Positions 50,184 to 61,430 of a DNA stretch of 64,000 bases are shown piece after piece. A model generated the notes under the pieces. It worked only from the letters and a program-made list of their open reading frames with translations. It was not told where the DNA came from and did no database searches. The DNA is from Rebecca billardiae RCC1528 (lineage: Eukaryota; Haptophyta): contig OZ251233.1 of the NCBI GenBank assembly GCA_965240325.2, positions 2,108,001 to 2,172,000 of the forward strand, given 5' to 3'. Positions within the stretch are counted from its first letter, which is position 1, and the number at the start of each line of letters is the position of its first letter. The position numbers and the translations under genes were made by a program.

Positions 50184-50471
50184 TCAATCGGCCGGCTTGC
50201 GATTGGGGTCGCGCTTGCCAGGGAAGTCGGGGATGGCCCTATTTTCCCAGCTGTCGATGTTGATTCTCCCCGTCAGAATGGCCAGCTCCTGCTCTGGATC
50301 GAACTTCGTGCGCTTGATGGTCTCCTTGCCCCGCGCTCGCTTCGCCTCGTCGAAGTAGCTCTGCCGCCCTCGGACGATCTCACTCAGCCAGACTGAGCCA
50401 AGGCCCATGAAGGTGAGGAAGGGCAAGCCCACGAAGAGGAAGGATGGCCGCCTTCTCTTCGCCGCTGACAT
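50184..50471 (-). CDS. COX16: COX16 homologue, mitochondrial cytochrome c oxidase assembly factor
   Basis: ATG at 50471 (MSAAKRRRPSFLFVGLPFLT) gives 95 residues, the normal size for COX16. A single membrane segment (FLFVGLPFLTFMGLGSVWLS) follows a basic N-terminus; then a charged intermembrane-space part with the family pattern (ETIKRTKFDPEQELAILTGR, then INIDSWENRAIPDFPGKRDP). COX16 is an inner-membrane protein needed for maturation of the oxidase core subunits COX1/COX2. The open frame extends upstream to 50762 but that part is antisense to the phytoene synthase gene. The two start codons are 121 bp apart, head to head. Confidence 0.85.
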   Translation of the reverse strand: MSAAKRRRPSFLFVGLPFLTFMGLGSVWLSEIVRGRQSYFDEAKRARGKETIKRTKFDPEQELAILTGRINIDSWENRAIPDFPGKRDPNRKPAD

Positions 50472-50592
50472 CGCTGACCGCGCGCGGAAACAGCCGAGAC
50501 GCGTCCACGCGGCGCGAGCAGCAGATTCGCGCCAGCCCACCGGCACGGGACAGCCTCGCCTCCGCTCGGCTCGGCCGCATTCAGCAGGGACG

Positions 50593-51597
50593 ATGGCGGC
50601 CGTCATCACGCTCGCGCTGCTCAGCCATGCTGCACCTGCCGTGGGCACGACCACTGCGGGCGCCGTCGCGCAGGCGGAGCGCCTTCTGCGCACGTACGAT
50701 CCGCTCCTTGGGGCCGCCTCGCGCCTCTTCGCCCCGCCCACGCGCGACGCGTTCGTCGCCATCTACGCGTGGTGCCGCCGCGCGGACCAGATCGTCGACG
50801 CGCCAGAGGGCTCGCCGGCCGAGGTGCTCGCGCAGCTGCGAGCGCGGCGGGAGGCGCTGCGCGGGCTGTTCGCCGGTGAGCCGGTGGACCCGCTCGACGC
50901 CTTGCTGCAGCGCACGTGCGCGCGCTACCCCGCGCTGCGCGAGGAGCTCTTCACCGCCATGCTGGACGCGATGGAGGCAGACGCGCAGCCGGTCGTCCGG
51001 TACGAGACGTGGCCGGAGCTCGAGCGGTACTGCTACGGCGTGGCCGGCGTGGTGGGCGAGATGTCGCTGCCTCTGCTGCTCGAGGAGCACCGCGAGGACG
51101 CGGTCAAGCCCGCCGTCGCGCTCGGGAACGCCATCCAGCTGTGCAACATCCTGCGCGACCTGCGCACTGACGCCGCGCTCGGCCGGCTCTATCTGCCCGC
51201 TGAGGACCTGCGCCGCTTCGGGCTGGACGAGGGCGACATCTTCGCCGCGCTCGGGCGCCAGGACCCCGCCTGCGGGAGCGTTCGCGAGCTCATGCTCGCA
51301 CAGACGCACCGCGCGCGCGCGCTGATCGCCGATGGCGTCGAAGGCATCCGCATGCTCCCCCAGAGCGTGCGGTTTGCAGTGCGCTCGATCGCGGAGCTGC
51401 ACCTCGCGCTGCTCGACAGGCTGGACGAGTACGAAGATCGGCCGTTCGGCGAGCGCGTCAAGCTCTCCGCGGGCGAGAAGGCCGCGGTCATCGCGCGCAC
51501 CTGGCTGCAGATGACGACCGCGAGCGTGGCCCCTGCGGCGGCACCCCCGTCGGGTGCTGAGCCGGAGCCCAGGGCTGGCGCCGGCGCCAACAAATGA
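50593..51597 (+). CDS. PSY: Phytoene synthase (squalene/phytoene synthase family)
   Basis: ATG at 50593 gives 334 residues. A hydrophobic leader (MAAVITLALLSHAAPAVG) fits the signal-peptide part of a secondary-plastid leader. The trans-prenyltransferase domain runs to about residue 310 with both Asp-rich motifs: AWCRRADQIVDAPEG (DxxxD) and LCNILRDLRTDAALGRLYLP (DxxxD), plus ERYCYGVAGVVGEMSLPLLL and LGNAIQLCNILRD. The enzyme condenses two geranylgeranyl diphosphates to phytoene, the first committed step of carotenoid synthesis. The GRLYLP sequence after the second motif is typical of phytoene rather than squalene synthases, and there is no C-terminal membrane helix. The C-terminus is Pro/Ala-rich. 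No intron is needed. Confidence 0.9.
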   Translation: MAAVITLALLSHAAPAVGTTTAGAVAQAERLLRTYDPLLGAASRLFAPPTRDAFVAIYAWCRRADQIVDAPEGSPAEVLAQLRARREALRGLFAGEPVDPLDALLQRTCARYPALREELFTAMLDAMEADAQPVVRYETWPELERYCYGVAGVVGEMSLPLLLEEHREDAVKPAVALGNAIQLCNILRDLRTDAALGRLYLPAEDLRRFGLDEGDIFAALGRQDPACGSVRELMLAQTHRARALIADGVEGIRMLPQSVRFAVRSIAELHLALLDRLDEYEDRPFGERVKLSAGEKAAVIARTWLQMTTASVAPAAAPPSGAEPEPRAGAGANK

Positions 51598-52585
51598 ATA
51601 ATGATTTCTATGCATGATTATAAATATCCTCGTCGGAGGCTGCTTCGCAACCCGTAACAGCCCGAACACCGTCGCCGTTACTAAGCAATCGGGAACTCGG
51701 TAGCCACTCGGGCTAACTCGGCTTGATGGCACGCCGGCACGTTCACGGACCACCCGCGGTCCGAGTCCGACTGCTTGCGGAGCTGCCGAGCAGACACTCA
51801 GCAGACAGTCTCAACAGTCCGACGCCATCCCGAGGCAAGCAGTGGTCACTGCAGTGCGCGTCCATACGCACGGTGGCAGCTGGCTCTTCAACGGCGGTCG
51901 CGCGTGGGCATGTGCCGCCCAAAGGCGCGGCGAGAGCGCAAGCAAGAGCGAAGCGCCACGTAGGAGAGCGCTGCGTGCCGTCCCGGTCAGCGGGCACCCA
52001 AGCGCGCGCGCAGCTTCCACATAATTGCGAGCCAGAATCTGCGTCCTGACAGCAGGAGAGTTCGCTGCTTCAGCGTGAGGCCACGGGCGAAGCGCGATGA
52101 TCAACCTCCACGCACTCGCGGCACTGCGGAATGGGAGGAAGCCTCACGCCCGTGGACGTTCACGACGGGCGCGGCGGAAGCGGGAGCGTGATCAGCGATC
52201 TGGAGATACTAGTACTAGTACTGGTGTATGGGGGTATTGTACCACCATCGAGATTGGCTGCAGATAAGGTATGTGATCCGTTTAAAAAGCACGATTGATA
52301 TCATCGGTGTGAGACCCCGTCTCATTAGAATATGAAAGTGCGACAATGCCGCTCAGCCGGTACTTCATCTAAGCATGATATGGCTTGTAACACTCCCATA
52401 ATAGTATATATATATATATATGTACATACGATATGTACATACGATAGTACAGCAGATTGATGTGATTCGCCAATCGTTTTAAACGGTTTGGAACGTTAAA
52501 GGTCACGGTGTCCGGGGCGGGAACGTTGTCTACTTGTCTATCGTCATAGATCTACTCATCGCTCGACAGCGCGGGGTGCTGTTGA
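51598..52585. other. Intergenic, AT-rich with simple repeats
   Basis: 988 bp. It holds ACTAGT repeats near 52208-52222, (TA)n at about 52405-52421 and two tandem copies of TATGTACATACGA at about 52419-52444. No gene seen. Confidence 0.5.
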
Positions 52586-55500
52586 TTGGAGGGAGCCAAG
52601 AGGGGGCGGGCGCCGATGGAGCGCGAGGGCTCTCGAAAGGGGCCCCCGCGGAGCCCTGTGACCTCTTCGTCCTTCTCCCGTGCATTCCACAGCATGCAAC
52701 GCGGAGCGGCGCGCACCGCGCCGGACGAGCGCCCGGCGTCCGGCCACGCGGCGCTCTGGCAGAGCAAGAAGTCGCCGAGCCCGACCCGCGTCGCACCCGA
52801 GCACACGACGAGCACCTCCACGGTGGAGGATGGCCAGGAGATGGACGAGGCGAAGCTCCTGCAGCTGCCCGCGCTGCGGCGGTGGGACGACGCCTTCGCC
52901 GAGCTCGTCGTCGAGGACGAGTTCCTCAAGGCGCAGCGCATCCCCGCGATGCGCGCCATGGCGCCGCGCGTGCTCGGCGGCGCGGCGTTCGGGCTGTTCC
53001 TGGCGACGGTGTTCCACGTGCTGCACGGCGGATTCACGCCGATCGGCTACGTCGGGGCGGCGCTCTCGGTGCTCGTCCTCGGCCTGGCGCTCGCGATGCG
53101 CCGGCTCTCGCGCGCGCAGCAGCTGCCGCACGACCGTCTGCAGCAGCTGCTCACCGCTGTGCTCGCGCTCGTGCTGATGCTGATCGCCGCGCAGCCGGTG
53201 ATCGACTTCGGCGGGCACGCTCATCAGGACGCGGCGATGCACCACCCGTCCCGACCGCACATGATGGACGCGTCGCTCGTGCTCATCCCGCTCGGCCTTG
53301 CGCTCATCTCGCTGTTTGCGGACCTGCCGACGCCGCACGTGGCGGTGGTGGCGGGCCTGAGCGCGCTCTCGGCCGCGGTCTCGCACGTCGTGCTCTCGGC
53401 GTGGCACACGCAGTCGGTGCTCGTCGTGCTCGGCCTGCTCGCGATCGCCGTCGTCACCCCGCTCTCCACGCGCCGCGCCGCGCGGCTGCAGCGCGGGCAG
53501 TACCACTTCTACCGCTCGGTGATGCATGCGCTGTATGAGGTGCACAAGGGGAGGCAGGAGCGCGTGAGCCGCGAGGAGGCGCTCTCCCTCGAGCACGCGG
53601 CGAAGGACGCGCGCTCCAGGCTGATCCGCGTGGTGCGCGGCGGCGCGCGCCTCGGCGCCCCGCGTGCGACGCGCGCCGCTCGCCGCGCGCGGCTAAGCGG
53701 GCCCGGGCCTGACGGCCTGACCCGCGCGCCGCGCCGCCTCTGCCGCGCGCGCCGCGCCCTCCGCCCGCCCTGCCGCCGTCGCGCCGCCGCGCCTCCGCCT
53801 CCGCCCTCAGGTGATGCACGACCTGCGCTCGCCGCTGCTCGCCGTGCACAACCTCGCCAGCTTCCTGGCGACCAAGCCGCCGGAGTCGCTGATCGGCGCC
53901 CCGGACGTCGTCGACTCGGTCGCTGCGCTCGAGAGCTGCTCGGCGCTGATGCAGCGCATCGTCTCGGACATGCTCGGTGCGGCGCGGCGCCTGCCGCGGC
54001 CCTCGCGCGGACCCCGGAGCGCGCGGCGGCGCGCGCGCGCCCCGCGCGTGCGCTCCTGCGCGCGCGCGCGGCGCGGATGGGCGGGCGCGGCGCGTGCGCC
54101 CCACGCGCTCACTCACGAACGCACGCACGCGCGCGCCCGCGCCGGCCGGCCGCCCGCCCCGCCCACACCGCGCGCCACGCACGCCGCCGCGCACTCGCGC
54201 ACACACCGCGCCCCAGACTTTGAGCGGATCGACAGCGGGCGGCTGCAGCTCGTGTACGCGCCCTTCCAGCCGGCGCAGCTGCTGCGCGAGGTCTTCTCGA
54301 CGTACAGCAAGGTGGCGCAGACCAAGGGCGTCGAGCTGTCCATCTCGCTCGAGGCGGCGCGGCTCGAGTCGCTGAGTGTGTACGGGGACGTGCGCCGCAT
54401 CCAGCAGTGCATCAATAACGGCGTGTCCAACTCGATCAAGTTCACCGAGGCGGGCGGCGCCGTCTCGCTCGAGCTGGGCGAGCGCGAGCACGAGCAGGCG
54501 GCGGCCGGCTTCCGCAAGCTGCGCATCGTCGTGCGTGACAACGGGCACGGGCTCTCGCGCGCCGAGCTGAAGCAGCTCAACACGGGCGGCCCCTTCCAGC
54601 AGGTGGGCAAGGGGCAGCTGCAGGGGAACGGCGGCACCGGCCTCGGGCTGAGCATCACGCGGCAGCTGCTCGCGCTGCACCACGGCTCGGAGCTCCGCCT
54701 GTGGTCCGCCGGGCCCGGGCTCGGCTCCTCCTTCGAGATGAACGTGATCTGCCCGCCGCCGCCGCCGGCCGAGCTGCCGCTCGCGCAGCCGGGCGCGCGG
54801 CCGGCGGGGCAGCCGCCGTCGGCGCCCAACGTCTCGTGCCGGCTGCCGGCCGACGCGCCCGCCGCCGCGGGCGGGGAGGCGGAGCCGCGGCCTCCGCGCC
54901 AGAGCATGGATGACGCGCTCGACGAGACCGACGCCGACGTGATGATCGAGGAGACCATCCGCCGCGCGGCGATCACGAGCCGGCCGGAGATGGACTCCAA
55001 GGAGATGGTCGCGCGCCGCGCCTCGCCTGCGCTCTACATCCGACGCTCGCGCGCGGCGTCGTCGCGCCGCGCGTCTCGCTCGCAGTCGTGCGGCAACAAC
55101 ACCTTCGCCTCGAACGGCAGCGTCGGCGACGCCTCGAGCAGCGGCGTCGGCGGTGGGCCCGCGAGCGCGGAGATGGTGGACCGGCTGGTGATCGCCGGCA
55201 CGGGCGCGCATGAGCGCTCACCGCCGCCGCCGGGCGGCACCGAGCGGCCGGCCGCGCTTGAGACGGCGGCGCAGCGCATGGCCGGAACGTCGGCCACGGC
55301 TGGCACGGCGCCGCTCGCCCTCGCCTCGACCGCTGCGTTGGCGTCGGCGGACCCCGCGCCGCCCGCCGACGGCCCGCCCACCCTGCCGCCCGCCTTCCGC
55401 TGCCTCCACGTCGAGGACGACGCCATGCTGCGCATGACACTCCCCATCTCGACGTTTGTCAAGCTGGGCTGCGAGTACGACCAAGCGGTGAACGGCGAGG

Positions 55501-56145
55501 ACGCGATGCGGCTCGTGCACAAGCGCAAGCGCGAGGCGGGGCACGAGTACGACGTGGTCGTGATGGACAACCAGATGCCCGTGATGACGGGCGCGGCGTG
55601 CACGCGCGAGCTCCGCCTCAACGGCTACCGCGGCATCATCATCGGGCTCACCGGTGCGCCAAGCGCGCGCGCGCGCGCGCGCGGCCGGCTGCGCGCCACG
55701 CGCGCCGCACACGGCCTCGCGGCTGAGCGCGCACCGGGCTGCCGCGCACCGCGCGCACCGCGCGTCCGCAGGAGACCCGACGGGCTGCTCGGAGCGCGAC
55801 GAGTTCGAGGCGGCCGGCCTCGACCTGTGCTGCGACAAGGACCTCGCCGGCATCGAGATGATCCTCGAGACCATCAAGAAGACAGCGGCCGGCGCGGGCT
55901 CTGAGGCGGCCGAGCACGAGACGCGCGCGCGCAGGCACAAGCCGCTGCTCACGTCGGGCATGTTCACCTCGGGGGACTTTAGCGCCTGCATGCCGACGGC
56001 GCGCACGGACTCGCCGCACTCGAGCGCGCCGGGAGCCTCGCGAGCAGCCTCGACTCCGCCAGGCCGCCCGCTCGAGCGCGTGGTGGCGTCCACAGACGCC
56101 GACGATGTGATCGCGCTTGCGGCGGCGGACGTGTCGCCGCGATGA
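52586..56145 (+). CDS. Membrane-bound hybrid histidine kinase with receiver domain
   Basis: Four exons, 52586-53632, 53811-53976, 54217-55653 and 55772-56145, give 1007 residues. Each intron starts GTGCG and ends AG; splicing restores RLIRVVMHDLRSPLLAVHNL, IVSDMLDFERIDSGRLQLVY and IIIGLTGDPTGCSERDEFEA. Six hydrophobic segments (about residues 130-295) form the sensor. The phospho-acceptor is His352 in VVMHDLRSPL. The ATPase domain has N box (CINNGVSNSIKFTEAGGAV), G1 (VVRDNGHGLSRAEL) and G2 (GGTGLGLSITRQLLALHHGS). A ~230-residue disordered linker leads to a receiver domain (HVEDDAMLRMTLP) with phospho-acceptor Asp855 in YDVVVMDNQMPVMTG and the Lys in LCCDKDLAG. Phosphate should pass His to Asp within the protein, then to an unseen HPt partner. 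The signal sensed is unknown. The first donor could instead be three bases upstream. In-frame Mets at 52616 and 52694 are alternative starts. Confidence 0.9.
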
Positions 56146-56532
56146 CGTCGATGACGCGGACGGCGTGATATCCAAGTGACGATTTGCGACTACTTATAGA
56201 CGAAGCAGTAGTAGCTTCGTGTAGTTATTGGCGCCGATGAATCATCATCAGTAGTAGTAGTAGATTCCGAAGCACATGCACGGTAGCGTCGTCACGTACT
56301 GCGCGCGGCGCGCGCGCTAGGACCGCGCGGCGGACTCCGACAGTGTCCATGAGTAAGTAGTAACTGCGTGAGTCACTGACACTGAGTGGCGTGAGTAGTG
56401 CGTGACACTGACCGTCGTCGTCCGTCTCCCGCGACGGAGCCTACGGAGTCATCACGGATACTCGCGGCGAGGCCCGCGCCGAGCTGTCGTACTGCGCTGC
56501 TATAAGACTACGACGCAGCCTGGTACCGATAG
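56146..56532. other. Intergenic, convergent gene ends
   Basis: 387 bp with GTAGTAGTAG triplets near 56250 and several GTGACACTGA-like words at 56370-56412. No gene seen. Confidence 0.4.
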
Positions 56533-58095
56533 TCACTGTTCTATTGTCAGCCGCCGCCGCAGGCGCAGCCCCATGCGCGTGCGCGCCAGGTCCACCCAGC
56601 TGCTCGACGCGAGCGTGACGACGTCCGGCAGCGGCGGCCCGTTCTGAGCAGTGTCAGGCGGCGAGCTCATCAGGATCTGGGTCGCGTTCGGCCCGAGGCC
56701 CACACGGGCACTGCGGGTCTTGTGGCTGCGCCGGTCGCCGACGGCCGCGCAGCCCCCGGCGTCGGCCGCGGTGTTGAGCACGCGCACGGTCGAGCCGTGC
56801 GCCGCCTGCGCGACCGCGGCCGACGTGAGCCCAAAGCTCGAGACCGAGACGACAAGCACGGCGCAGCGCGTGGCGAGGAGGCGCCACGCGCTGAGCGTGA
56901 GGCCGAGCGGCGAGAGCGTCGGGTCGGGCGCCTGCTGCGCCATCCGCCCGGCGCGCGCCGAGCCGTGCGCCTCCTGCCTCGCGTGCCGCAGCGCGCCGTG
57001 CCGCAGCGCGCCGTGCAGCTGCGCGCGCAGCTCCGCCCGCAGGTCGGCCAGCGGCTCAGAGTGGCGCGGCTGCGCGGGCTCGACGTGCAGTCGCGCGCCC
57101 AGCTCGGCGCGCGCGTTGGCGCGGAGCGCGGCCGAGTCGGTGGAGAGGTGCCACCACGGCGCGCGGCCGCGCCACGGCGCGTGCCGCGCCTCGAGCTCGC
57201 GCGCGCAGCCGAAGAATCCGGACACGGCCGCGGTCGTCAGGTTGCGCGCGCGCCCGTACCGCACGTCCGAGCCCCACCGCTCCGAGTAGAGGTCGGAGTC
57301 GGCCATCTTGCCGTCGGTGCGCGGGACGGCGGTGCCCGTGCGCAGCTGGATGCAGAGCCCGCGCGTCTGGTGCGCGCCGAGCGCGCGCAGGTCGGGGTCG
57401 CGCTGCTCGCGCGCGCGCAGCCGCGCGCTCGGCTGCAGCAGCGCGTGCAGCACGCACGCGTCCCACGCGCCCAGCTGCGCGATCGAAGGCGGGCGCGGCC
57501 CGAGCCTGAGCGCGTCGACGAGCCGGGCGCGCAGGCGGTGGGAGTGGAGGAGGGCCTCCGCGGGGCCGCGGTTCCCCGAGACCACCACCCACTTCGCGCG
57601 CCCCGCCTCGAGCTCGACCAGCCCCTCGAGCGCGCGTTGGAACGCGTCGAACGGCGAGTTTCGGAAGCTGAGCATCGAGACCGTCGGACTGAGGTGGCAC
57701 AGGGCGGCGGGGGCGTACACGTCGGTCTGGTCGCACCGCTTGAGCGCGTCCGGCGCAAGCGCGCGGTAGAGCTCGCTCTGGCTGCTCGCCGCCAGCGGCG
57801 AGACGCTGAGCCTGCCGTAGCTGATGAGGCCATCCATCTGCGGCCACCACACGCGCAGCGCGCTCTTGCGCAGGATCGCGACCCACACCGCGCAGAGGAG
57901 GCCGGTGAAGAGGTCACCCAGGCCCTGCTTCGGAGGGATGAAGAGCACCTGCCCCTGCGCGTGCTTCTGCGCGTGCCACAGCGCGCTCAACGGCGGCAGC
58001 GCGCGCGTGCACTCGGGCTTCGCGCCCGTGTGCGCGTGATGCGGCATCGCTTTGCGCGCGGTTCGTTCGGCGGGCGGTTCGGGCTTTCCGTACAT
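56533..58095 (-). CDS. Fucosyltransferase-like glycosyltransferase (tentative)
   Basis: Start at 58095 (MYGKPEPPAERTARKAMPHH), 520 residues. Near residue 55 is QGLGDLFTGLLCAVWVAILR, which has the Gly-Leu-Gly-Asp loop followed by a hydrophobic helix seen at the N-terminal lobe of alpha-1,2/1,6-fucosyltransferase-type enzymes. Later CIQLRTGTAVP resembles the conserved H/Q-x-R-x-G motif that contacts the donor, followed by WWHLSTDSAALRANARAELG and LLATRCAVLVVSVSSFGLTS, like the C-terminal sugar-nucleotide lobe (hydrophobic strand plus Ser-rich turn). No membrane anchor is visible at this start; a 5' exon with one may be missing. Cell-wall or scale glycan synthesis is a reasonable guess but not shown. 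The enzyme class is moderately supported; donor and acceptor are unknown. Confidence 0.55.
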   Translation of the reverse strand: MYGKPEPPAERTARKAMPHHAHTGAKPECTRALPPLSALWHAQKHAQGQVLFIPPKQGLGDLFTGLLCAVWVAILRKSALRVWWPQMDGLISYGRLSVSPLAASSQSELYRALAPDALKRCDQTDVYAPAALCHLSPTVSMLSFRNSPFDAFQRALEGLVELEAGRAKWVVVSGNRGPAEALLHSHRLRARLVDALRLGPRPPSIAQLGAWDACVLHALLQPSARLRAREQRDPDLRALGAHQTRGLCIQLRTGTAVPRTDGKMADSDLYSERWGSDVRYGRARNLTTAAVSGFFGCARELEARHAPWRGRAPWWHLSTDSAALRANARAELGARLHVEPAQPRHSEPLADLRAELRAQLHGALRHGALRHARQEAHGSARAGRMAQQAPDPTLSPLGLTLSAWRLLATRCAVLVVSVSSFGLTSAAVAQAAHGSTVRVLNTAADAGGCAAVGDRRSHKTRSARVGLGPNATQILMSSPPDTAQNGPPLPDVVTLASSSWVDLARTRMGLRLRRRLTIEQ

Positions 58096-58591
58096 CAGTA
58101 TTCAGTATGGGTTTATTGGGCCTTTTCGATCGAAATCGGTTCCCAACTCCGACGACGACGACGGCATCGTCAGTCTGTAGATCGAACCGGACTGTATTGT
58201 TACGAAGCTGTGACATCAAGCTTTAAGCTTGTCTCGTCAGTCGTCGCATTAACTAGCTATGAGCCTAGAGTGAGACTGTGATGCATATGAATCAGACGAA
58301 TGGATGGTCGGGTCCGACGCTTGTTGGGCGGCCCTCAGTGGCCCTTGAAGCACCGTCATCGCGATGGCATGGCCTTCCCGCTTCTTCCCCCGGAATGATC
58401 AAGTCCACGCGACGACGCCAGTCGCGGCAACAGTTGTCCCAATCCGACGATCGACGACTCGGTGCACGTGCTTGGCGCCGCCACTGCGGCGGCTGCCGCC
58501 TGCCGTAGTGACGACCGAGGTAGGCAAGGGCGCTCCGTGGCCTCGGCCCCCCGCCATCCCCCTGCGCGCGCAACCCGCACGGCGCGCGCGC
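58096..58591. other. Intergenic between FabG and fucosyltransferase-like genes
   Basis: 496 bp upstream of the fucosyltransferase-like start and downstream of FabG (both minus). It contains a near-palindrome AAGCTTTAAGCTT at 58219-58231. No gene seen. Confidence 0.45.
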
Positions 58592-59940
<1,349 letters not shown>

Positions 59941-61227
59941 TCACAACCGGCTCGTCGCGCCCGCCACCTTGACGCGCACCACGCGCCGCCCCGCCTCGCG
60001 CAGGCCGTACCCGTCCGCGTCGGCGAGGCTGAGGAGCTCGAGCTCGACCGAGTCGCCCACCTCCGCCGCCTCCATCGCCTTGAAGAGGTCGAGCGACGAC
60101 TTGACGGTGCGCTTGTTGAGCGAGACGATCACGTCGCCCAGCTCCAGCGCGCCGTTCCGCGCGCGCTTCGTCCCGCGCACGCCCGCGTGCGCGGCGCCGC
60201 TCCCCGGCTGCACCTCGAAGACGAGCACGCCGTCGACGCCGATGCGGTGGTGCGTGAAGTGGTCGGGCGCCATGCGCACGCCGAGCGACGGGCGGACGAC
60301 GTGGCCGTGCGAGATGATCTGCTGCACAGAGATGCGCACCGCGTCGATCGGTATGCTCATGCCGATCCCCGCGCTCGCCCCCGACGTCGAGTAGATCGCC
60401 GTGTTCAGCCCGATCACCTCGCCCGCGCTGTTGAGCAGCGGGCCGCCCGACGAGCCCGGGTTGAGGGCCGCGTCCGTCTGGATGCAGCCGGTGATCGGAC
60501 GGCCGCCTCGGCCCATCATGTCTCGGCCGAGGCCCGAGACGACGCCGGTGGTGAGCGTGTGGTCCAGCCCGAACGGGTTGCCGATCGCCAGCGTGCGCTG
60601 CCCCACCTGCAGCGTGGCCGACGTGCCCAGCCGCAGCGGGCGCCGCTCCTTGGGGCCGGCGTCGATGCGCAGCACCGCGATGTCGCGGTCCGGGTCGGTG
60701 CCGACGATGGTGGCGGCGTGCATGGACTGGTCGGCGAAGGTGACCTGCAGCTCGGACGCGCCGGCGACGACGTGCAGGTTCGTCACGACGTGCCCCTTGC
60801 CGTCCCACACGAACCCCGAGCCCGAGCCCGCCGGGATGTCGTACTGCGGCTGGAACATCTGACGCACGGTGCGCATGTTGGTCACGTGCACGACGGAGTC
60901 GCAGCTCTCGGCGAAGACCTGCGGCGGCACGGACGCGGCGGGGCGCGGGGCGCGCGGGCGCGGGATGGGGCGGTCGGAGCCGCACGCCGAGCGCCGCCGG
61001 GCGTCGCGCGCCGCCGCGCCGGCGGCGGCGGAGGCGGCAGCGCGCGCCTTGACGACGCGCTCCTCGTGCTGGTCCAGCCGAGCGTTGCCGTCGGCGCGCT
61101 GCTGCTCGCACGCGGGCGCGGCGGAGGAGGCGGAGGCGGCGAGCACGGCGCCGCCGCCACCGACCGCCGCCGCCGCCGTTGCCAGCGCGCGGCGCGATGC
61201 GGAGGCGAGGCCGAGCATGCGCAGCAT
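59941..61227 (-). CDS. Deg/HtrA serine protease, Deg1-like, with one PDZ domain
   Basis: Exons 61227-61048 and 60918-59941 give 385 residues. The intron 61047-60919 starts GCGCGC, not GT, and ends CGCAG; it is in frame, and its removal gives EERVVKVFAESCDSVVHVTN, the normal start of the Deg1 protease domain. Triad: His in GHVVTNLHVVAG, Asp in GTDPDRDIAVLRID, Ser in TDAALNPGSSGGPLL. Other family marks are GSGSGFVWDGKG, IGNPFGLDHTLTTGVVSGLG and INTAIYS-like LNTAIYSTSGAS. One PDZ domain follows (RPSLGVRMAPDHF, LELGDVIVSLNKRTV). The N-terminus (MLRMLGLASASRRALATAAA) is presequence-like; plant Deg1 works in the thylakoid lumen, but plastid versus mitochondrial location is open. An upstream in-frame Met at 61389 is the alternative start. 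Confidence 0.92.
   Translation of the reverse strand: MLRMLGLASASRRALATAAAAVGGGGAVLAASASSAAPACEQQRADGNARLDQHEERVVKARAAASAAAGAAARDARRRSACGSDRPIPRPRAPRPAASVPPQVFAESCDSVVHVTNMRTVRQMFQPQYDIPAGSGSGFVWDGKGHVVTNLHVVAGASELQVTFADQSMHAATIVGTDPDRDIAVLRIDAGPKERRPLRLGTSATLQVGQRTLAIGNPFGLDHTLTTGVVSGLGRDMMGRGGRPITGCIQTDAALNPGSSGGPLLNSAGEVIGLNTAIYSTSGASAGIGMSIPIDAVRISVQQIISHGHVVRPSLGVRMAPDHFTHHRIGVDGVLVFEVQPGSGAAHAGVRGTKRARNGALELGDVIVSLNKRTVKSSLDLFKAMEAAEVGDSVELELLSLADADGYGLREAGRRVVRVKVAGATSRL
60919..61047 (-). other. GC-AG intron in the Deg gene
   Basis: The donor is AAG/GCGCGC and the acceptor CCGCAG/GTC. No GT donor that would restore the family sequence is present in the region. Length 129 bp, a multiple of three, with no in-frame stop, so a retained intron would add 43 residues. 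Confidence 0.7.
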
Positions 61228-61430
61228 GCCGACCGACGACGCGCGGAGACGCGGCGCGGCGCGCAGCAGACGGGGTGACGAAGCCGTCGAAGCGTGACGA
61301 TGCCGGTCCGGTGCAGACCTGCGCTGGCAGTGCTTGATGAATGATGAGTTCCATCCAGAGTTGATGAGCGCAGGAGCCCGCCAGGCCAAAACGGCGCGCG
61401 CGTTTGAAAGCCCGCCTTCGCAGCCCAGTC

